From: Schizochytrium sp. TIO01
Taxonomy: Eukaryota; Sar; Bigyra; Thraustochytrida; Thraustochytriidae
Direction of reading: 5' to 3'
DNA length: 64,000 bases
NCBI GenBank assembly: GCA_004764695.1
Contig: SMSO01000032.1
Span: 1,944,501 to 2,008,500 of the forward strand
This document shows positions 11,701-25,137 of this stretch, piece after piece. Numbering within the stretch: the stretch's first letter is position 1; the number at the start of each line of letters is the position of its first letter. The notes under the pieces were generated by a model. It ran no database searches. It was given only the letters and a program-made list of their open reading frames with translations, and had not been told where the DNA came from. A program made the position numbers and the translations under genes.

Positions 11701-13837
11701 GTCACGAGACGACACGAGACAAGGCAACGCGAGAACCTCTTTCACCTCCAACTCGAACTTCATGTCAGAGGTAGGATGGTCCCAATCCGAGTCCATCTTC
11801 AAGTTCAAGTTAAGTTCACCACGCTGTGGGGCAGATCTTGAAACTACTGCGGACGAAAACACATTCCCGAGACTCGCGAGACCAGTTCTTGTTCTTTTCG
11901 GGATACGTACGTTCCCTATGTGCAATTGCTTACGTTCTCTCCAAAACTAATTCTTTCTCTACAGCCTGAACCTGCAGGTAATACAACCAATGGCAGTAGG
12001 CAGGCAGGCAGTACGAGCTTGAGAGTGCCATCATTCACGCGTCCGAAGTTGTCCACAGCTGCAGAGTCCTTTGCGGTCGCCAGCTCTCTGCAGATGGGCA
12101 AAGCCACTCTGGTCCCTCCCTGGCGTTCCTGGAGGAGGGGACTACAAATGCCTCCTCCAGCACAGGGCGTCGGCGTTTGCAGCAAATGTTGGCGTACAGA
12201 ATGGCAACGAAGACGGGGCTCCACGCCTTCAAGGCCCCTCGGATAGCATTGCCAACGCTGCAGTTCTGAAAACCTCAGCTCGAAAGCGTGTGCCTCGTTC
12301 CAATGGTGTCTGTCCTCACGCACAGTCGGCGAACTTGAACTAAACAAACGCCAAAGTACCGAACTCGAAGTCACTCAGGTCGGCGAAGGTTTTCGATCTT
12401 CGCGTTCTACGTCGATTAAAACTAGAGAATCAAACCCTCCGAAGATCTTTGCTTTTCAGGGACGACCAGTACATGGGAAAGTTCAAGAGCAAGTACCAGA
12501 CGGCACCAGCTATTGAAAATGGAGGCGGAGGACGTGGCAATCATAACTAACTCTTAAAGCTGCTCCACGTCCTCTTGCTTGCATAGTTGTCACGCACGGC
12601 AGTGATGCTATTTATGCTGGTGGCAGAATTTTACTTGTCTAGAACGGAATCTATCTCTTCCCTCCCAAAGAGCGGCTCAAAGTCCTTTATTTTTGTTCGA
12701 AGCGGCATCCTTTCTGAGGCATTATTTAGTCTTAAAAGGGGATCGGTTCGCATTCTAAAGTTCGACTTCCTTTGTTGAAGGAACAGAACAGCCCACAAAA
12801 TGGAACCCTTCAAATTAATTAAAAAGAAGAAAAGAAATGAGATTTAAAGAAGAAGAAGACCTGGTCAAAACTTGAGGTTCAAGTCCGCCAATTCGAATTG
12901 AAGTTCAACCTACACTCGACTCACTTCATCTTTCATTGACAACCCTACGGAAGCTCGAAGGAGCTTTGCGGGAAAACCATTTCTAGATATCACAATCATC
13001 AACATTGCCGGGGAAAGAAGGCAACTTGAGAAAAGTTCAGAATATCATAAGAGACAGGGAAACAGAGAGAAAGAAAGAAAGTGAGAGAGAGAGAGAGATG
13101 TGGAAGCTGAGACGACGAGACCAAAAGCCATCGCCGCAAAGTAAGTAAGATATCGCCCCGTCAAAGGACCGCTTGAGCAGTCCGGATCTGCTATGCGAGC
13201 AATTAGAGCCTCCGGCCCAGGGCCGAAAGGTCCTTCTTGTATGGAAGAGCTACCTACGTGTCGCTGCCAGGTTCGCTCGTGTGTTGAAGCAATTGAACGA
13301 AGAGAGTAGCGCATTGTTGAAATGTACATGAAACAACAGTATAGTAGTGAATAAATAACAGCAATTCAAGATGCTTGCTTCTCTCATGGCGAAGGTATAT
13401 TCTGACCAAATACGGTTCGGTTCCCTTCATTGCCCCCATACCTACAAACGAACGCAACAGCGTCAGACGCCCATGCGCTATGTTCTAAAAAATAAATCAA
13501 ATTCAAGCAAGACAACATAATTTTCATTGATTGTTGACATGTATTTTTATTTCAAGTGAAGAAAATCATTTCGATGATGCGTGTGTTCTGTACAAGCAAA
13601 AAGGGGCGTTGTTGGGTTCTATATTTTCCACCACCGCCAAACTTTTAACCAACTTTTCCACCGCACCACACATGCAATACATCCAATCAATCCCCGCTTG
13701 CGCACCGCCTCAAAGCGCATGAAATTTCCATGGCGACTTTGTCAAGCGAAGCATCGATCATCGATCTCCGTGCGCTTCTTCGCACCGCTTGCACGCGCAG
13801 AGCGCCCACGCAGCTTGAGCCCAAAGATACGCCCAAA

Positions 13838-14400
13838 TCATGAAAAGAGAGCCTCCGGCAGTGAAGAAGTCACCCTTGAGATTTCATCGGAGTTTCCTTC
13901 TTCTCGCAAGCAAGGGATGGATGGTACAGATACATAGCTAGCAAGCCGGCCGGTTCCAGGTCGCAAAGCCGGAGGCGAGAAGGGCGCGGCACTATGATGT
14001 TTCGCGCAATGGCGAGTGGCACTTGCGCTGACCGCGGTTTCGCCACGAGCGCGTTGAGTCTGAGCTCCCATGATCACGAAATCATGTCCTAGCAGTCCCG
14101 CATCCTCAGCTAGCCGTGCCACGTGCTGGATCCTGTCTTCCGTTTCACCCACGTGTCAATACAACGCCACAAGGCAGCCCTCATCAACCCGTATCAGATG
14201 GTTCTGCGCATGTGCACGTTGGACCACTGGGGTCGTCCGCGACCACGGGGCTTTGTCGTGTACAATAATTACGAAGATCGTCTCCTTTGCGGGACTTCTG
14301 CCGCGTATTTATTTGCGCACCTCAGGCTCGACAAGCAGTACCGGTCGATGACGCAGCGTGGCCCACCCGTCGCTGATGATCTTTCGCGCTCGATCCCAAG
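13838..14400 (-). pseudogene. Universal-stress-protein-like relic
   Basis: On the minus strand a frame runs from 14290 to 13838 with one in-frame TGA at 14156-14158. It reads first through ETIFVIIVHD and LIRVDEGCLVALY, then after the stop through HVGETEDRIQHVARLAEDAG and GLLGHDFVIMGAQ. Just upstream, in another frame (about 14385-14295), comes CLSSLRCANKYAAEVP. In order, these resemble the core of a UspA-type alpha/beta nucleotide-binding domain: a SxxSLxxANxYA helix, a FVIIVHD strand, and a long helix followed by a DFVIMG strand. One frameshift near 14292 and one stop break it, so it reads as a decayed copy. A small intron spanning the stop is an alternative. The usual glycine-rich ATP loop after the last strand is not clear. 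Confidence 0.38.
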
Positions 14401-14893
14401 AAGCCGACATTCACGTCGTGCACTCCTCCCTCCCTTCTTTCCTTCGTTCGTACATTCATGCGCTCGCTCGCTCTTTCAATCTCAATTCTCCACTGACATG
14501 CTACCTGCGCGCCTAGGCACTGCTAGGCAGTTCGTAGGCTCCACGAAGATTGAAAAGATGACGAGATGCTTGAAACCACACGCGACTCGACAGGTCCTAT
14601 CCCGCTGCAGTGCTCCAGTAACCACCACAACAACCATTGCAGCCCTCGCTCAGTCGCGATGAATTGTCTGGCTGTCAGCGATGGGCGCCGTGGGATGCTA
14701 ACAAACTTCATCTGCGAAGCCTTGCCAAGAACATCCGTCAGCAATTTCCACGACTCCTCAGCGATGAATGAATGAATTACACAGCACGAAGAAGGCGAAG
14801 ATCGGCGACGTGTCCGATCCACGGCGTACGGCTTGTGCTAGCTGCCAGTATCTGACTACTACTCGACGAGTCCATCTCCACTCTTGGCAGGAG

Positions 14894-14934
14894 TAAATAA
14901 ATAAATAAATAAATAAGTAAATAAATAAATAAAC
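14894..14934 (+). repeat. AAAT tetranucleotide microsatellite
   Basis: About ten TAAA units with one interruption (AAGT). Confidence 0.95.
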
Positions 14935-15203
14935 AAGCTGCTTTTATGCCCTCGTAGCGTAATGGCTAGACGGGCGCCTAGACAGACAGCGATCGATCTT
15001 TACTCTTCAGCTTTGGGCTTTCTGCGATCTCTCTGATTAGAGTGTACGAAAGAATCAGTCGATCAAATATTACGAGAGGAAATAAGCGCAACTAGCTACT
15101 GCGAGATAGTAGAGTGCTAGGTCGAGTAGCGGAGTCGGCTTTGCGCGTGGCGAGAACTCCTCCTCCGCCAGGAAATGTCGCAGCATTTCTATTTCTGGAT
15201 GGG

Positions 15204-15398
15204 CTGACTGACTGACTGACTGACTGACTGACTGACTCACTTTCCCACTCACTGACTTACTTACTGACTTAATTTCTCTCTCTCTCTCTCCCTCTCTCGC
15301 GTTTGTCTGCTGTTTCGAGGCAGGGGATATGTCTGTTTGGTCCGTGGGTGCTCTGTTGATCCATTCATTCATTCATTCATTCATACATACATACATTC
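15204..15398 (+). repeat. Cluster of GACT, CT and ATTC/ATAC microsatellites
   Basis: A CTGA run at 15204-15238, a CT run at 15274-15298 and ATTC units followed by ATAC units at 15362-15398, separated by short unique sequence. Confidence 0.95.
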
Positions 15399-17371
15399 CC
15401 CCAATAAGTTATGAAGAACTACTACGCTAGCGCAGTTTTAATCTTTACCAAAACGAATGAATAAATATATAAATAAGCAGACTCATCTGTCTGAAATGAC
15501 GGGCCTCTGACTTCCTTCGGGATGTCTTGAGCTTGAAAATTCATCAAACATAATACCCAAACAAATAGGTCAGCAGAAAGAAAAGTCTTTGCAGTTCTTC
15601 TTTCTTGCTTGTTTTCCCTGATGAGCCACGAGCGCAATAATTCTACTACGTCTGGTTTTCCTACAAAGACCACAGCGAAGAGATCTTGGCACCATTAGAA
15701 CCTCCTTACCTTTAGAGTAGTGCTTGCTGTGCATCTCCAGCCGACTCGTCATCGTCATCTGTCGAGCAAGCCTTTAGATTTGAGGGTTGAAATCCAACGA
15801 ATGATCGATTTCGCTATTATCATCACTGTAGCTTCCGGAGAGAGGGCCATGCATACCTTTTACTCAGGAGTATTGAGCTAGCTCGTAATGGGTAGCCAAA
15901 ACTCATGCTTGATCTCTGCTTCTCGTTTGCAGCAGATTCCAGCACCTCAAAGCAGCATGATACGTGGAGGGGGCATTTCCCGGCCTCCTTGCGGGGGTCT
16001 GTTCGTGTACCTGACTACCTTTCTGAAAGAAGAGGCAGTCAGTCAGAGCAACCAATCAGAGACTTTTTCGCTCCCCTTTGCAACACAAGACCCCGAAGCG
16101 TCAACGATATTCTGCGCATGATGTGTCTATAACTTTCAATATTCTTTACAGCTTTCCGTCTCTAGTAGGTTTTAGTTGAGAAAAGGAAACCCTCTTGCTA
16201 ATGGGCAGTTTTATATTAGAAAAGGCACATTTTCTTTTAGCATATACATAGTTGTCTTTGGTTTGTACATATTCATTTTTTAATTTTTTTTTAAACGAAA
16301 GAAAGGAAAATATAGCTTAATTTTATAAATTGTATGAAATGTTTTTAATTTAATTAAATTTTAATTTAATCTAAAAACAATAACAAAAAAACAAAAAACA
16401 GAGAAGATGCAGGCTAAGGCCACAACCAGAACCCTAGTCAGCTAGCATATGTGCCATATTGAATCTTCCGTGGGGATAGGTTTTAGCTTTTGATTAAAAG
16501 ATGATTATAGAAACTGATACAATACAAGAACAGGAGATATTATAAGGAGGGTGACTGGCCCCGTAGAGACGAATGTTTAGAGTCCCCAATGGCAAGTCTG
16601 CGCAGATTCAGAGCAAGTTGCTCAACAATAGACCCTTTGAATGAGTAAAATTAAGTTTAAAATGGCAGTTTTCAAATCTATTAGCTTTGCCTATATTGTG
16701 ACGAAAATTCGCAAACTTTTGAAAATAACTAAGCTCCGTCAAGAAAAGAATGACATGATCATGTATTACAACAAAGAGGTTAAGTGTATTTCAAAGAATA
16801 CTTCGAATGACTTTTTCAAAAGGGAACATACATTTCCTTTATATTACCTTTTAAGTACTTCTAAAAACTATTCTTATTTTCGAAGTTAAAGGAAAGTGAG
16901 TCGGAAAACGAAAACTTTCTGAGAAGTCAAAAGAAAGAGCAACTTTTTCAATGTAGGTGAAAGACTAAACATATACATCTTTTATAGGCATAGTTTGTTC
17001 AAGCTAGTATTAACAACCATATCAAATAGCACTGAAGTTGAGCATCCTAGGTCCTTCAAACTAAGCCAACTGACTGGAGTTTTGATGGACCGCATCTTCC
17101 GCGAGCTTCAACGAGTCCCTCAAACGCGTCGTCACATCCCTTACACTCGCATCTTCAGAGAAGAACTGGACACCTTCTGCTGCTTTCCAAGATTCGAAAC
17201 TCGTGCAGAAAGAAAGTCTCGCGCGGCCCTTGAGTTTCTTCAAGTTCTTACCAGCTCAATGTCTACGCATCGAGGAGTGAGTGGGTTGGGCCTCTTAAAC
17301 CAAGTAACGCAAGGCCCTTCAAGTTCTCCAACCCTCGTTGCAGGTGGCGCCTGCGTGCCCTTGCCTTTTTT

Positions 17372-17406
17372 GTTTGTATGTATGTACGTATGTATTTATG
17401 TATGTC
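17372..17406 (+). repeat. TATG tetranucleotide run
   Basis: Imperfect TATG/TACG/TATT units. A GCGT run follows at about 17597-17620. Confidence 0.9.
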
Positions 17407-17711
17407 TCCCATCCAGTTGCACGTTTTCAAGGACTCAATTTGGGTCATGTCGAACCACCTTCGAGGTAAGCAAGTGCACACCCCTTTTCCAAATCAGGCA
17501 GCCAAAACCTCGAAGGAAGGAAGGGAAGGAAGAGTCCCAGTTCTCTGGCCAAGAAGCGCCACGTTTCGTTTCACCTTGCGGCCTTGCTCTGTACATGCTT
17601 GCGTGCGTGCGTGCGTGTGTGCGTATTCCGCGCCGCTCGAGGACGGCCGGCCGACCGACGTCGACCCGGAGTGGAGCGAGTAGCTGGGCCCCGTTCACTC
17701 ACCGAACTCGA

Positions 17712-17792
17712 GATGAACTTGGAGTTCCCTCAAGTTCAAGTCCATCTTGAAGTTCACTCAAGTTCAAGTCCAACTTGAAGTTCAAGTTCACT
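17712..17792 (+). repeat. 28-bp tandem with internal TTCAAG/CTTGAA inverted repeats
   Basis: Two 28-bp units at 17729-17756 and 17757-17784 differ at one base in the middle. Each carries TTCAAG, a 5-nt spacer and CTTGAA, so each can fold into a short hairpin. Related TTCAAGTTCAAG-type words recur at 11799-11810 and 12878-12906. Confidence 0.8.
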
Positions 17793-18982
17793 CGCGCTTT
17801 CGAAGTGGAGCTTGGTTGGCTGGCTGGCAGGCTAGCGGGTTGGTTGACTCTCGAGCTGGAGGGCGTCGAGCCTCGAGAACCGCCGTTGAGACTCCCGGCG
17901 CCTCACTTCGAGCAGGCTTGCATTGCGCAACGCAATGTACGCCCTCGAAGGCCAGGAAATTGTGAGCTGCTCGTCATCGTCGCTTCATCAAGACCTTTCT
18001 TGTGGAGCTCTGAACACCCACGTTCCCTGTCCTGTTCCTTCGCCACGCGCTCGCTCGCTCGCTTCTTCGTGCCTCTGTCCACATCGGAGACACGCTCGTA
18101 GCTGCCAGCAGGCGGGAGGCAGCTAACTCTGTGAACGAAGCCAGTTTATAACAAAGACCCATTGGCCGCCCAGCATCATCTCAGCCGACTGACTAACCAC
18201 GGCTGCGAAAAATGAATGCGCGGCACGTACCGATCGAAGTACCAGAGAGCTCATCTTGGCCAGAGTGGATTTTGCAGCTGCAGGCAGGTTTTCACAGTCC
18301 GTGAGGAGCGGAGCCAGGGCATCGCGACGGGAGGAGAGGAGCTGCACGCACGCACGCACTCACGCATGCACGCCGCCGCACGCATGATGGATGGGGTTCT
18401 TCGAAGTTGAACGTGCGAGGGATTGCGCTTGCGAACGTGCTAGTTAGCCATGGCTTACAACGGGCAAGAAGAACTGCTGCTACCACCTGGCTAGCTACCT
18501 GTAAGAGCGATGGCTTTGCAAAAGGAAATAACAACGCGAATCCGCGAACCAAAAGAGGGCAAAGCACATAATTGACGAGCTCTTTCTGTCCGTGGATGCC
18601 CGACTTACTTGGACGAAGATTCGAGGGCGGCGAAGGCCCTTTCTCACGCGCTCGAGACGTATGTCACGCCAGCGTATCATCCGTCCATCGCACAGCTCAA
18701 GCTCGCTCACTCGCTGTTTTTCCAAGCGCCACTTCCTTCGTGATTAGATTAATTAAAAGTTTCACAACTCTAGTTCGTTGTGGATGTCAAAGCGGCACGT
18801 GATTTTCTTTTTTAAAATCTTATAATTTTGACGCCAGGAAATGACGCAGAATGGAGGAGGCGCCTCCTCTGTTCGCTATGAGTGCTGCGCACGCTCAATG
18901 AAGTGGTTCTCTCGGGTTGCTCTGAATGGAGACTTTGGAGATTTCGCCACGGTTTCCATGTTCTAGCAGAAGCAGCAGCATT

Positions 18983-19033
18983 GAAAAAAGAAAGAAAGAA
19001 AGAAAGAGACAAAAGGAAAGGAAAGGAAAGGAA
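18983..19033 (+). repeat. GAAA then GGAAA purine run
   Basis: Tetranucleotide GAAA units pass into pentanucleotide GGAAA units. Confidence 0.9.
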
Positions 19034-20166
19034 AACGTAGCTAGGACTAGGTAAGGCTTCAATGGGGTTTGGGTCGCTTCAAACAAAAATACCTTTGGCT
19101 TTGGCTTTGTTGAAGGTTTCTTTTTTGATCCTCTTGCGAACACTTTCAAATAAGACCACCTCGGCAGTGCAAATGCATGCCTGCAGAGCCTTCTCTGGAG
19201 ATTTTGACCGCGCCCCAGTCCTGGTCAAAGGCTCTTTCTTTCTTGTCCATGGCCAGAGGGGTGCAGGAGTTCATGTTTGAGGGCGCAGGACCTGAATGAA
19301 GCCTGGATTTGGAAAACTTGGAAAGAAATAGAGCTGTTCGAGAGGCTTTTGCAGCATCTCGCATAGACAGCTTGTTACTGCTGCTGTTGGTTGATGGCTA
19401 ATGTGCAACGTTATTGTTATGTTTGTTTTGTTTTTGATTAAATTTATTTTTCAAGCCTTGGTGTGTGTATGTCTCTTTGTATTATTTCCTGCTTTGCTAT
19501 TTCTAAAAGAAGATCCAGAAAAACCATCACTGGCTAGCTTGTCCGGGGTCTTTGAGATCCTCAGTTCTGCTCGCAGATCTCTGATGAGATTGGATTTTGA
19601 AGAACTTGCTGAACAGCTGCTGCCACCCTGTTGCGGCCCACTCTCTGCCTCCCTGATCCTTTTCCAGCCGAGCTGCTGCTGTAACCTCGATACTGGAGTT
19701 CGTCATGGACTATCGTTTTTCTTCAATTCTCTGGTTATCGTCCGACTCAACGCACACCATTCTAATGTTTCTTGCTTGATTCAATGAATAAAATAAATGA
19801 AAACAATACAACTTTTCATGGGTTGAAAAACATTTTTAAAGAACATTTAAAAAATAGATAACGCCAAGGTGGCGGGATTATTACTGCCCAACAGAGGAGA
19901 GGCTTCTTGAAAATGCGCTGGCGCGGGAGAGATCGTCAAGCCTGAAGCTTCATACTCCCTGAATTCGTGCGGCAGGCAGGCTGGTTGTCTTACGAGGCTT
20001 GCTTTGGCCGCGTTAGGACGCAGCTTGCTTGCTTGCATCTGCACGGCCGCTTCTGCGAGAATTTCTCAGGCAATGCTACATCTGCTCTGCCTGCTTCCTG
20101 CTTTCCCTGTCAAAAGCGAGTAGGTAGGTGTTGGTTTCTTCAAAAGAAAGACATCAAGGGCCTTGG

Positions 20167-20195
20167 TTAGCTAGCTAGCTAGCTAGATAGATAGC
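20167..20195 (+). repeat. TAGC/TAGA tetranucleotide run
   Basis: Five to six TAGC units followed by TAGA units. Confidence 0.9.
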
Positions 20196-22417
20196 CTATC
20201 CTAAGCTACTTTGAAAGAAAGAAATCAATTGATTTTATCATTTCTATGTATGAATGGCTAAAGGTATACATAAAACTAAATCAACACTTGAAAAAAGCAA
20301 AAGCAAATATAGTAATGACGGCAGGCATATGGCGGTAGGAATATTTTGCTGTTGGAGCGTGTGACGTTCTCTGTTTCGCAGCACTCGTTCACGGAGCTGA
20401 CGTGTTGAGTCACTCCATCGTCTGACTATCTGGCTATTCATGTGTGCAAAGCTGTACAACAATTGACTTTACAACCGCCTCCCGATCTCTCGCTCCTCCA
20501 ATCGACACCTCTATGACTTCAAAGTGAATAGTCTACTTCTTTGAAGTTTACCGTCAGGAACCGCCCTGTGAAAACCACGGCGCGCAAATTTATTTTAAAA
20601 GTTAAAAAAACAAAGAAAAAGAAAAAAGGGTTCGTGTCATAGTCTGCAAATGTAAAGGTTGAACGTGCGCATTGTAAACGTCGAGAGGGAATTTGGAGCT
20701 CAGCTTAGATCGTTTCCAGGTTTTCCCTCCCCGCTAAATAGTACGCAGAGAATACCAACAGAGGCTGTTCTTCAGAGGAGAACTGTTCTCTTTGAAATTT
20801 GACTGAAGAGAAGCAGGAGAACCCGCGTTTTCAAGCAAGCAAGCTCTTCACTTCTTGGATCTCCTCAGGCTTGTTTGCTCAAAATTGCGCAGAGAAGGCC
20901 TCATGGGTTGCACTGAGCTGAGCTGAGGTCGGCGGTTCTGGACACGGATCACGGTCCAAATGGCGTTGCGAGTGCAGAATTCCTCGTCCCAGGCCAACGA
21001 GCTTCAAGTCTCAACCGTTGCGCTTCAAGCTCTGTGCGCTGCAGGCGTCTAACATGCCAGTCATGTTGATTTTTGTTTTTCTTTTTCTATCTCTTCTTCG
21101 TTCGTGGGACTGACTGAGTCAATCACTCCAATCTAGCCGTTTTCTTTCTCTTGGCCTCGTTGAGCTCAGCGCGAGATTTAAAAGTGAGCCTTCAATTGCA
21201 TGGATTGATCCACATGGCTGCAATTCAAATTCGTTTAAGAGAGCGAGGAGTTCTCCGGAGAAGAAAAGCGCGATTCGAAGTATGCTGGATAAACTTTGGG
21301 CGTTTTATACTCTCAACAAGGTGAAGCTTGGGCCAGCAAATCCCCTCGGAATGGTGCTGTAATTTTCAGGGGAAAATATTGTGGACTTCTGCTTCATGAA
21401 AAACGCAGGTCCATGGTACACATACAAACTTACACAGCAAAATGCGTATGACATTCATGATAACCGAAGAAGACACTTACCGTTCTTCGTTTTCAAAGCG
21501 CATTGCTACTTTGTCGTTAGTATTGGGTACAGGTGAATAAACACGTGCTGGGCTTTTATCATGCCCAGTCAGCAAGTGGACTTTCAGGCACCGCAAAAGC
21601 TGCTTACAGGTGGTTGGATTCCTTCAAGCTGGTGGCTTGTTTGCTAATTCGCCAGGTGTGGTCATATTGTTTTCATTGGTTTCTTTAAAATATTTATTTT
21701 CGAAAGCATTATTCTTTACTTTTACTTGTCCTGTGGTTTGCTATAAAGAAAGAAAACGCTGTTAATCTTTTGAAATTTATATAATTATATTTTATTCCCT
21801 TTGAGATATTAAAACCAAGTTTCTTTTTTAAACTGAAAAGTTTTAAACTGTGACTGATTACCATGACAGTCAACCATTGCCAAAGCGAGTAGACCTACCT
21901 TCACATAATAAGACAACTATTCTGTAATTAGCCTGGGATATCCACTTTTTATTCTGCCTATCTCACTGCGGCGGTGTATATTCACTAAATCAAACATCGA
22001 ACCAACATCTTAACAGAGTCTTACATTTCAAGATTAACTCAAGTTGGTCAGTTGGTAAGAAATATTTTCTGCAATAGTGCTTTGTCAAGTCAATGTTAAC
22101 AATTTATTCCTTTTCAAATTAGGTACGCATTTTCATAATTAATTTTATAATTTAATATTTACTTATTTAATTTAAAAAAAAGAAGAAAAAAAAGAGAGAA
22201 ATGAGATACATAACCCTTACTATGAAGGTAATCAGTCTTAGCCGACCTATTCAACGAGCAAACATCGTCCACAGACCATCAAGTTCTCTTCTCCAGCATG
22301 TTTTCCTCCAATTCTCGTATGCCGCAGAACCGGTCACGTTCTTGTCTATGCTCTTCGCCGTCTCGATCCTTCTCAGCTCTTGCCATGTAATGAAGCAGGC
22401 AGGCAAACAAGCCGCCC

Positions 22418-22420
<3 letters not shown>

Positions 22421-22464
<44 letters not shown>

Positions 22465-22490
22465 CAACCAATCAATCAATCAATCAATCC
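22421..22490 (+). repeat. AATC tetranucleotide microsatellite, about 70 bp
   Basis: About sixteen AATC units with one interruption (CAACC). It lies inside a plus-strand open frame that it makes read Ser-Ile-Asn-Gln repeatedly, a sign that frame is not a gene. Confidence 0.95.
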
Positions 22491-24525
22491 GCGCCCCACA
22501 AACGGTTCTCGCGCAGCTTCGCCGCCGTCCCCTACTCATAAGCTGGCCGGGATGCATCTGCTTTCAGAATCCGCGTCCCCGTTCACGAATGAATCCCCAT
22601 AAATGTCCACATTCGCACACATTTTTTTCAAGATCAGACGAGACTTCTTCTTTCCTCTTCTTTCCTTTCTCTGAGAAAGAGCGGCGGCACTTGCCGATTG
22701 CCGAGCATTCTTTTCGAGGGGGTAACGAACTGACTGTCGGGGCCATCGAGAGCTGCGCGAGCGAGAGAGGCGGACGAGAATGGATCAGAGTGGCCACCAT
22801 TCTACGCAGTACCATCGTTTGGAGAAAGTAGAAGTTGACTGACCTCTGACTTTTGACGTTGGGAAGTGCGTGAAGCAACCAGGACCATAGCACCTACTAC
22901 TATGGAGAGAAAGCACGTGCGAAGCATTGAGACCTCAATGCTCCCAGACTTCTCAGGTGATTTTATAGAACCTGTCTAATAAAGAGGTTGCAGGGGGTAT
23001 AGTAACATTTTGAGTCTCGTGCTGCTGGCTGGCTTTTGAGAGACAAACCTATTCTAATTTAAGTTGCAATAAGAAGAAGGAAAAGGAAGAAGAAGGAAGA
23101 GGGGGGGGAATATTTTTTCTATTTTCAGGTATCTATGTCTATCTATGTAAAATGCATAAGAACAAGCACCGAGAGCTGAACCACAGTAGAAGGGGACACT
23201 CCGCGCTATTCTTCGCAAGCACTGACAGAACTGGCGGCAAACTCGGAGAATTTGCCAAATCAGATTGAACTTCAGCCCCAAAGTCTGTTTGCTACCTATA
23301 TACACGCACGTCTACATTTTCTTCTTCTCCGCGTCTCGACTCCCAAGGAGCCTGCGTTTCGCCGCTCTCCCAGTCAGAAGTCGAGGATCGAAGGGTTCCA
23401 GGCACCCTCTCTCCTGTCGGGTCTAAAATGCGATGAAAACAAAACACAGTCCTATCACTGCGTAGTGAGGTGGTACTATGTCTCTAGCTAGCTATGTCTC
23501 TAGCTGGCCTTTCTCCCTCTCAAAGCAGGGCACCAGCACCAGAAAAGAGAAAAGGGCGAGGACCAGACCGGCGCGTGCGAACGCAGATGGACATTATGGG
23601 TTCTTATGGGGCCCAGCAGATTGACCGCTTTGGACACGTTTCTACGATCGCCGGTTGAGAAGCGGCAATAGGTAGGCAGCGGTGCCGAGGCTCTTTGACT
23701 GCAGCTCTTTACCAACTGCTACCGCCGTGGGATTCGAGGAGCAGCACTCTCAAGGACCTACGAAAGAGCTGACGCCTTCTTGCGTCTCCTTGTCCATACC
23801 TTGGCGGCTTGGGTAACCATACATAAATGATGATACTTTCATTCATTCATTCAAACATACCTATTATAGATACAAACATAGATACATTCCTGCCTTGTAG
23901 ATAGCTAGGATGGTCTCGCCGCGACACCCTTTGCATTGCATTGAAGCCGTCAAAGTTCTGTTCTGAAGGAGGAACTGCTGCCTGCTGGGTTTTGATTATG
24001 GGAGGAGAGCGGGTTCTTTCGATCTTCACTCTTAGCTCCCCGTCGCTCAGGCTTGCAGCCCTCACGCGTCTCGCACATGGATCGATGGAGATGTGGCTCA
24101 GGTGTCTGAACTAGAACCCAACAGCCTGCTTGAACGCAGCTCAAAGCTATGAAGGGGCTTAACTAACTGTCGAAAGAAAGCCTTCGAGTGCTGCTTTCGA
24201 AATTGAGCCCGTCTTATTGGCCTCATTGGCGTCCACCTTGCTTGCGGTACGGGAAGAACTAACCATCGTACTAGCTAGGCAGCTAGCTAACAGTTCTTTC
24301 TCTCAACAGAAAAGGAAACACGAAAAAGATGAGCTATTAAGCCCTGAGCCGCTCGAAGGTGTGGGGGGGGATAGAGGCAGTGGAAAACATAGGCAGGTAG
24401 TCGGTAGCGGCTCTTAGCGTTTCCAATAGCAGTGTACGAAGAATAGAGAAAAGAGTCACTGCCGGCGGCGTTGAATCGGAGTGTTTTCCTGACGCTAACT
24501 ACTTTACTTCTATTTAAAAAACATT

Positions 24526-24526
<1 letters not shown>

Positions 24527-24557
<31 letters not shown>
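24527..24557 (+). repeat. TAA trinucleotide run
   Basis: About ten TAA units between short A/T tracts. Confidence 0.95.
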
Positions 24558-24558
<1 letters not shown>

Positions 24559-25137
24559 TTTTTTAAAAACAATAACAATCAGAGCAACAAACGATCTGTT
24601 CAAATGATAGTATACCTACTACCTACCTCTCTTTCGCGTTCACGATATTTGCTGTTATTTGCTGCTTGTTTTGTGTTTTTTCCTGCCGAGCGCCAATGTC
24701 TGCGTTTGGCGGCCCTTTTGCATCTTCTCTGGAGAAGGCCACGCAAAGGGTAAACGGCCGCATCGAATTATCTTCGAGTTCCTCGCTGATCCTTTCTGGG
24801 TTCTTTGCGGTCAAATTTTGATCGAGCCTTCTTTCGAAGTCTTTTATTATCTTTTTTTCGTTCTCTTTTCCTCTCCTAACGTTCGCAGTTTTCCACGCAT
24901 TTCTATTCAACTACTCCTACTTTATTTTATTTTTAAAAATCAAATAAAAACCACCTGCTCGTAACAAGAAGAAGAAGAAGAAGAAGAACTTAGTAAACGC
25001 AACTCTCTTTTCCCTTGTTTTATTTATTTAAAATAAATTAAATAGACAAAACACCGCTGCGAAGTACTAAAGAAGGACGAGAACAGATAAACACTGTGAG
25101 AACGAGTTATATTTTAGTTCCGCAGCTCCGCTCCGCC

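Noticed and set aside
14950-15020. tRNA-like start (CTCGTAGCGTAATGGCTAG)
   Set aside because: The D-arm-like segment has no matching acceptor stem, anticodon arm or GGTTCGAATCC-type B box downstream.
15782-15800. B-box-like GGTTGAAATCC
   Set aside because: No D-arm or acceptor pairing at the right distance upstream.
16995-17750. 251-codon plus-strand open frame
   Set aside because: It starts at a non-ATG codon, runs through TATG and GCGT microsatellites (Tyr/Val/Cys and Cys/Val/Arg runs) and has no recognisable domain.
22201-22602. 133-codon plus-strand open frame with ATG
   Set aside because: The central third is an AATC microsatellite read as Ser-Ile-Asn-Gln; the rest is not recognisable.
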